Assembly: GCA_002796205.1 (NCBI GenBank)
Contig: PCWO01000040.1
Coordinates: forward strand, 8,501 to 18,405
Length of the DNA stretch: 9,905 nt
Origin: Candidatus Liptonbacteria bacterium CG11_big_fil_rev_8_21_14_0_20_35_14
Lineage (GTDB): Bacteria > Patescibacteriota > Minisyncoccia > UBA6257 > XYB1-36-10
Direction of reading: 5' to 3'
Shown: positions 6,580-9,905 of the stretch, piece after piece
Layout: every line of letters begins with the position of its first letter
Position numbering within the stretch: the stretch's first letter is position 1
The notes under the pieces: model-generated
The model's input: only the letters and a program-made list of their open reading frames with translations
Databases searched by the model: none
What the model was told of the DNA's origin: nothing
Made by a program: the position numbers and the translations under genes

Positions 6580-7815
6580 GTGGCCATTCCAAAAACCATC
6601 AAAATAAAAAACAACAAACTCCCAGACTCGCCCGGTGTATACCTTATGAAAAATAAAGCAGGCGAGGTTATTTACGTTGGCAAAGCCACCTCACTTAAAA
6701 ATAGAGTCTCCTCATATTTTAACAAAGCTCACGACAACCGTATCGCTAAATTGGTCTCCGAAATATTTCAAATAGATTATAAGCCAACCGACTCTGTTTT
6801 AGAGGCTTTGATACTAGAAGCCGAGTATATAAAAACCATTCAACCTAAATATAACATCAAAGCCAAAGATGACCGCAGTTGGATATATTTAACGATTAAT
6901 AAAGATGAATACCCTAAAATAGAACTCATCAGAGGCTTAGAGCTAAAAACCATAAACTCCAAACAATTCAAATACATATTTGGACCCTATCAAAGCAAAA
7001 AAATCCTTGAATCTATTCTAGACATTATCAGAAGGGTTATTCCCTTTAGTACTTGCAGACCAAATCAAGGCAAGCCCTGCTTCTATAGACATCTTAAAAG
7101 GTGTCCCGGAGTCTGTACAGGAGAAATAACTTCAAGCGAATATAAAAAAATTATTAAACACATTAGCCTATTATTTCAAGGTAAAAAAAATGAGCTTCTA
7201 AAATCCATTAAAAAATCTATGGTTGAATCCGCCAAAAATTTAGACTACGAAAAGGCCACTATTTTTAGAAATCAAATTAAAAATCTTTTAAGAATTAAAG
7301 ACGTCTCGCTTCTTCAAAAAGAAAATTATTTTTCTCAAAAAAATAAAGAAGAATTTTTTAGAATAGAGGGTTATGATATATCAAATATAAGTGGTACTAG
7401 CGCCGTCGGTAGCCTGGTGGTCGCCGAAAACGGGGAGCTTAATAAAAGCCAATATAGAAAATTTAGAATCAAAAGCATCCATCAAATAAGCGATACCGGT
7501 ATGCTTCAAGAAGTTTTAGAAAGAAGGTTTAAAAACTCCTGGCCTTATCCGGATTTAATAATGATTGACGGGGGATTAGGTCAAGTAAATATAGCGACCA
7601 GAGTTTTACAAAAATTTAACTTAGAAATACCCATTATCGGTATAGCCAAAGGCGCCGACAGAAAAAACAATAGATTCGTCTTTAACAAAGACTCCTTTAA
7701 AATTAAAGACAAAATAGCTAAAAGTAAAATATTACTTATTAAGTTAAGAGACGAGGCTCATAGGTTTGCTATAGAGTTTCATAGAAATATAAGATCTCGC
7801 CAATTTAAAAAATAA
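6580..7815 (+). CDS. uvrC: UvrABC excinuclease subunit C, short form
   Basis: UvrC makes the 3' and 5' cuts around the UvrB-marked lesion. The GIY-YIG nuclease domain fills the first ~95 residues (GVY 19-21, YVG 32-34, Arg42, probable Glu75). C159, C167, C175 and C179 match the four-Cys site reported to bind an iron-sulfur cluster in UvrC. A UVR domain (about 205-240) contacts UvrB. The RNase H-like domain keeps D266, D305, D330 and H394 (RDEAHRF). Typical UvrC is about 600 aa. Here roughly 130 residues between the UVR and RNase H domains are missing, and the protein stops just after RDEAHRF without the C-terminal (HhH)2 domain. GTG 6580, one base after uvrA, is chosen because the next ATG would cut the GIY motif. 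Confidence 0.95.
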   Translation: MAIPKTIKIKNNKLPDSPGVYLMKNKAGEVIYVGKATSLKNRVSSYFNKAHDNRIAKLVSEIFQIDYKPTDSVLEALILEAEYIKTIQPKYNIKAKDDRSWIYLTINKDEYPKIELIRGLELKTINSKQFKYIFGPYQSKKILESILDIIRRVIPFSTCRPNQGKPCFYRHLKRCPGVCTGEITSSEYKKIIKHISLLFQGKKNELLKSIKKSMVESAKNLDYEKATIFRNQIKNLLRIKDVSLLQKENYFSQKNKEEFFRIEGYDISNISGTSAVGSLVVAENGELNKSQYRKFRIKSIHQISDTGMLQEVLERRFKNSWPYPDLIMIDGGLGQVNIATRVLQKFNLEIPIIGIAKGADRKNNRFVFNKDSFKIKDKIAKSKILLIKLRDEAHRFAIEFHRNIRSRQFKK

Positions 7816-7922
7816 TTTTTTACAATACTCTTCTTGGTAAAAAGTAAAAATTTAGCCAGCGCTTCACCGCCACCTAAAATTCCTAAACCAACTAATAAAA
7901 CTTTTTTATTTTTCAAATCCAT
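7816..7922 (-). pseudogene. murD: 5' remnant of a murD-like gene
   Basis: On the minus strand an ATG at 7922 opens a frame whose first ~28 residues resemble the N-terminus of UDP-N-acetylmuramoylalanine--D-glutamate ligase, the cytoplasmic peptidoglycan-precursor enzyme. It starts MDLKNKKVLLVG and continues GLGILGGGEALAKFLL, a Gly-rich Rossmann-like start. MurD is about 450 aa; here similarity fades after AKFLL, and the frame then runs into the 3' end of uvrC on the other strand and stops. The rest of the gene is absent from this location, so the fragment cannot make an enzyme. It sits between uvrC and the repeat-bounded cassette, at what looks like a rearrangement junction. The assignment is from memory of family sequence and could be another Rossmann-fold gene. 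Confidence 0.55.
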
Positions 7923-7976
7923 TTATTTAAGATTTCCGAATTTTGGCGGTGTTTGCTAGACAAAGTTCGAATGTAT

Positions 7977-8172
7977 TTTGCGGAAAATCCCAATGAAGAA
8001 ATATAAATATAAATGGACTCGGCAGGACAAAACATTTGACTGGGGATATGGATTTGCCCTGCCTCGGCTCCCGTCCCGCCCGCAGGAGGGGTCTGGGGAG
8101 GAATGCGGGCGGGATTCTGAACCTTTCCGTTTTCGCCCAATCGCCTCTGAAAAGTAAATTATTTTCCGTAAA
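7977..8172. repeat. MITE-like unit with 12-bp terminal inverted repeats (left copy)
   Basis: TTTGCGGAAAAT (7977-7988) and ATTTTCCGTAAA (8161-8172) are inverted repeats matching at 11 of 12 bases. They bound a 196-bp non-coding unit that is more GC-rich than its surroundings. Inside is a perfect 11-bp stem, TCCCGCCCGCA (8074-8084) with TGCGGGCGGGA (8104-8114), around a 19-nt purine-rich loop. At least the right half of the unit recurs inverted at 9811-9905. Two overlapping minus-strand frames of 75-83 codons cross it, but their sequence looks like translated repeat. No target duplication is evident. Confidence 0.55.
8077..8170 (+). repeat. Left arm of a long inverted repeat
   Basis: These 94 bp are the reverse complement of 9811-9905 with a single difference: one extra A in the right arm, in the AAGTAAATT/AAGTAAAATT stretch. 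Near-identity over this length means recent origin or ongoing conversion between the copies. The arm lies upstream of the FAD gene and contains most of the GC-rich hairpin. Confidence 0.95.
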
Positions 8173-8229
8173 CATCAAAAAATGATATGATTATTATAAC
8201 AGAAGTTAGGGATTACCACAATTTTTAAT

Positions 8230-9822
8230 ATGAGACGCTTCAAAAACTTTTTTCATAAAAAGAGCACGATTGTAACATCACTTATTATTGCGTCTTTCAT
8301 TTTGATTAGTGCGAAAAAAGTTTTTGATTATGCGTCTCCGCCTAGCAGAGAAAAAGATTGTAATTTTATATTTCCAAATGCCGTTGACCAGACCAAGCCA
8401 ACAACAATTACGATAAAAACGCCTGAACATTTAGTTGCTCTCGAGCAAAAAGGAGGAGTGGTCAACGATGCAAGTTGTCTCAATAAAACTGCTGTTTACG
8501 GAGTCGTAAAAGTTTCTGCCGTCGAAGATGTCAAAAATGCCCTCCTTTTTGCAAAAGAAAATGATTTGAAAGTTTCAAGCGTTGGTCAACGGCATAGCAT
8601 GGGTGGCCAATCTTTTATCCAAAATGGATTGGTGCTCGACATGAGAAATTTAAACCAAATCAAACTTGATAAGGAGCATAAAATTTTAAATACCCAAACT
8701 GGAGCAACATGGGCACAAATCCAACAATTTCTTGATAAAGAAGGGCTTGCGGTTAAAGCAATGCAATCCATTAACATTTTCACAGTTGGAGGCACACTAA
8801 GCGTCAATGCTCACGGCATTGCACATAATCCCGGGCCAATCGCGCCAACAGTAAAATCATTTCGTATTATGTTGAGTAATGGCGAAATCAAAACCGCAAG
8901 CCCTTCTGAAAATACAGAATTATTCAAATCAGCCCTCGGAGGTTATGGATTATTTGGCGTAATTCTTGACGTCAATATTGAAGTTGTAGATAACGAAATG
9001 TACGAATATAAAACCGAATATGTTAGCTACAAAGATTTTCCTGAATATTACAAAAAGAATATCGAAAATAATGATCAAGTTGGATTAACCTATTCAAGAA
9101 TTTCTGTTTCGCCAAATTCGTATTTAACCGAAACTGCCGTTCACACATACATAAAAACAAAATTTGACGGAGAAATACCAGCATTAAAACCGGACGAACA
9201 TAATTGGCTCAATCGCCTAGTAATAAATTTTTCCAAAACCGGCAGTTTCGGCCGATGGACTCGTTGGATGTTAGAAAAGTATGCAGAGCCAAGTTTGCAT
9301 ACTTGCTCTCGAAATCAAGCCATGAGTCAAAAAGAAGTTTGTCTAGTTTCCCGAAATCAGGAAATGTACGACTCAATGGGTTATCTCAAAAATAAATTAA
9401 AGGATACTGACATTCTTCAAGAATATTTTATTCCTCAAGAAAAAATGCCGGACTTTGTTGACGGCTTAAGAAATACTGTAAAAGAAAATGGAGCAAATCT
9501 TCTCAATGTAACTATTCGAATTGTTCATAAAGATACAGTTACGGCTTTGCCGTACGCAAAAGAAGATATGTTCGCGTTCGTACTTTACTTCAATCAAAAG
9601 CTAAATGAAAAAGAAAGTAAAATTTTGCAAAAAACTACAACCGATTTGATTGATTTGGCAAACAATCTAAACGGAACGTATTATTTGCCATATCAACTTT
9701 ATTATTCTCAAGAACAATTACATAAAGCGTATCCCGAGATTGATTCATTTTTTGCTGTCAAAAAAAAGTATGACCCAACGATTTTATTTGATAATAAATT
9801 TTATGAAAAATACGGAAAATAA
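8230..9822 (+). CDS. Membrane-anchored FAD-dependent oxidoreductase (VAO/PCMH family)
   Basis: This 530-aa flavoprotein would oxidise a small-molecule substrate that cannot be named from sequence; sugar-lactone or alcohol oxidases are the nearest guesses. A basic start (MRRFKNFFHKK) precedes one hydrophobic helix (about 12-28), so the catalytic part probably faces outside the cytoplasmic membrane. The PCMH-type FAD domain spans about 85-255: GQRHSMGGQ at 119-127, where H122 is the likely site of covalent FAD linkage, then FTVGGTLSVNAHG and GGYGLFGVI. The C-terminal half is the substrate domain. Only a weak AT-rich -10-like site (TATTAT, 8192-8197) precedes it, with no Shine-Dalgarno. Its Leu and Arg codons are more mixed than in uvrBAC (TTA/AGA bias), suggesting acquisition. 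Its last three codons and stop lie in the right inverted repeat. Confidence 0.85.
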   Translation: MRRFKNFFHKKSTIVTSLIIASFILISAKKVFDYASPPSREKDCNFIFPNAVDQTKPTTITIKTPEHLVALEQKGGVVNDASCLNKTAVYGVVKVSAVEDVKNALLFAKENDLKVSSVGQRHSMGGQSFIQNGLVLDMRNLNQIKLDKEHKILNTQTGATWAQIQQFLDKEGLAVKAMQSINIFTVGGTLSVNAHGIAHNPGPIAPTVKSFRIMLSNGEIKTASPSENTELFKSALGGYGLFGVILDVNIEVVDNEMYEYKTEYVSYKDFPEYYKKNIENNDQVGLTYSRISVSPNSYLTETAVHTYIKTKFDGEIPALKPDEHNWLNRLVINFSKTGSFGRWTRWMLEKYAEPSLHTCSRNQAMSQKEVCLVSRNQEMYDSMGYLKNKLKDTDILQEYFIPQEKMPDFVDGLRNTVKENGANLLNVTIRIVHKDTVTALPYAKEDMFAFVLYFNQKLNEKESKILQKTTTDLIDLANNLNGTYYLPYQLYYSQEQLHKAYPEIDSFFAVKKKYDPTILFDNKFYEKYGK

Positions 9823-9905
9823 TTTTACTTTTCAGAGGCGATTGGGCGAAAACGGAAAGGTTCAGAATCCCGCCCGCATTCCTCCCCAGACCCCTCCTGC
9901 GGGCG
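9811..9905 (-). repeat. Right arm of the long inverted repeat (runs off window)
   Basis: This is the reverse complement of 8077-8170 with one extra A. It begins inside the FAD gene, covering the last three codons and the stop (9811-9822), and continues to the window end, where it is still matching, so its true length is unknown. It includes one arm and the loop of the GC-rich hairpin, which could act as an mRNA 3' end structure for the oxidase gene. Confidence 0.95.

Larger units (their letters stand above)
7977..9905. mobile_element. Candidate repeat-bounded cassette carrying an FAD oxidoreductase (right end outside window)
   Basis: A single gene is bracketed by two oppositely oriented copies of the same repeat, like a composite element but with no transposase visible inside. 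Gene composition differs from the neighbouring uvr operon, and a broken murD-like gene lies at the left junction. Movement by a trans-acting transposase or by recombination between the repeats is inference. The right repeat is cut by the window end. Confidence 0.4.

Noticed and set aside
7817..7848. Intrinsic terminator after uvrC
   Set aside because: TTTTTAC/GTAAAAA can pair, but the stem is almost purely AT and is not followed by a T run; the same bases belong to the murD-like frame.
7913..8178. Two overlapping minus-strand frames of 75 and 83 codons over the repeat
   Set aside because: They cross the inverted repeat and the GC hairpin, have Pro/Arg-rich low-information products, and no start signals; best explained as translated repeat.
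9204..9395. 63-codon frame inside the FAD gene
   Set aside because: It is on the same strand in another frame within a well-supported gene, with no recognisable product.
7977..9905. CRISPR array or integron attC site in the repeat region
   Set aside because: Only two copies exist, inverted rather than direct and far apart, with no spacer periodicity and no integrase.

Overview
The window looks like a compact, AT-rich genome of a Candidate Phyla Radiation bacterium (Patescibacteria, probably Parcubacteria-like). This rests on low GC, very tight gene packing, almost no Shine-Dalgarno sequences, shortened versions of conserved proteins, and a MurD-like fragment of the type I associate with that group. 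I could not run a database search, so this placement is inference. All large frames read with the standard code.

Positions 1-480 hold a complete tRNA-Gly(GCC) with an encoded CCA, a 109-codon gene of unknown function whose first possible ATG shares its A with that CCA, and a strong bidirectional terminator. Positions 481-1671 (minus strand) hold a tyrosyl-tRNA synthetase gene. The 375 bp between tyrS and uvrB are not empty. On the minus strand, pointing at tyrS, they carry a perfect consensus promoter (TTGACA-17-TATAAT), the only good Shine-Dalgarno site in the window, a 24-codon ORF rich in Tyr and Val, and an intrinsic terminator that ends about 35 nt before the tyrS start. This resembles an attenuation leader controlling tyrS, or else an independent micro-gene. 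It is the most unusual part of the window.

Positions 2047-7815 (plus strand) hold the complete nucleotide excision repair set in the order uvrB-uvrA-uvrC, with 2-bp and 1-bp gaps, certainly one operon. UvrB is full length. UvrA (840 aa) lacks the insertion domain between its first two zinc-binding Cys pairs. UvrC (411 aa) lacks both the roughly 130-residue middle segment and the C-terminal (HhH)2 domain, while its catalytic residues and cluster-type cysteines are intact. UvrA damage recognition and loading, UvrB damage verification and UvrC dual incision therefore seem preserved in a trimmed form.

Positions 7816-9905 are an accessory, rearranged region. A short 5' remnant of a murD-like gene lies on the minus strand directly behind uvrC. 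Next comes a roughly 196-bp MITE-like unit with imperfect 12-bp terminal inverted repeats, then a gene for a membrane-anchored FAD-dependent oxidoreductase (530 aa). After that comes an inverted copy of at least 95 bp of the same unit, which runs off the window. The oxidase gene is thus bracketed by near-identical inverted repeats, and its codon use differs from the uvr genes, suggesting an acquired cassette.
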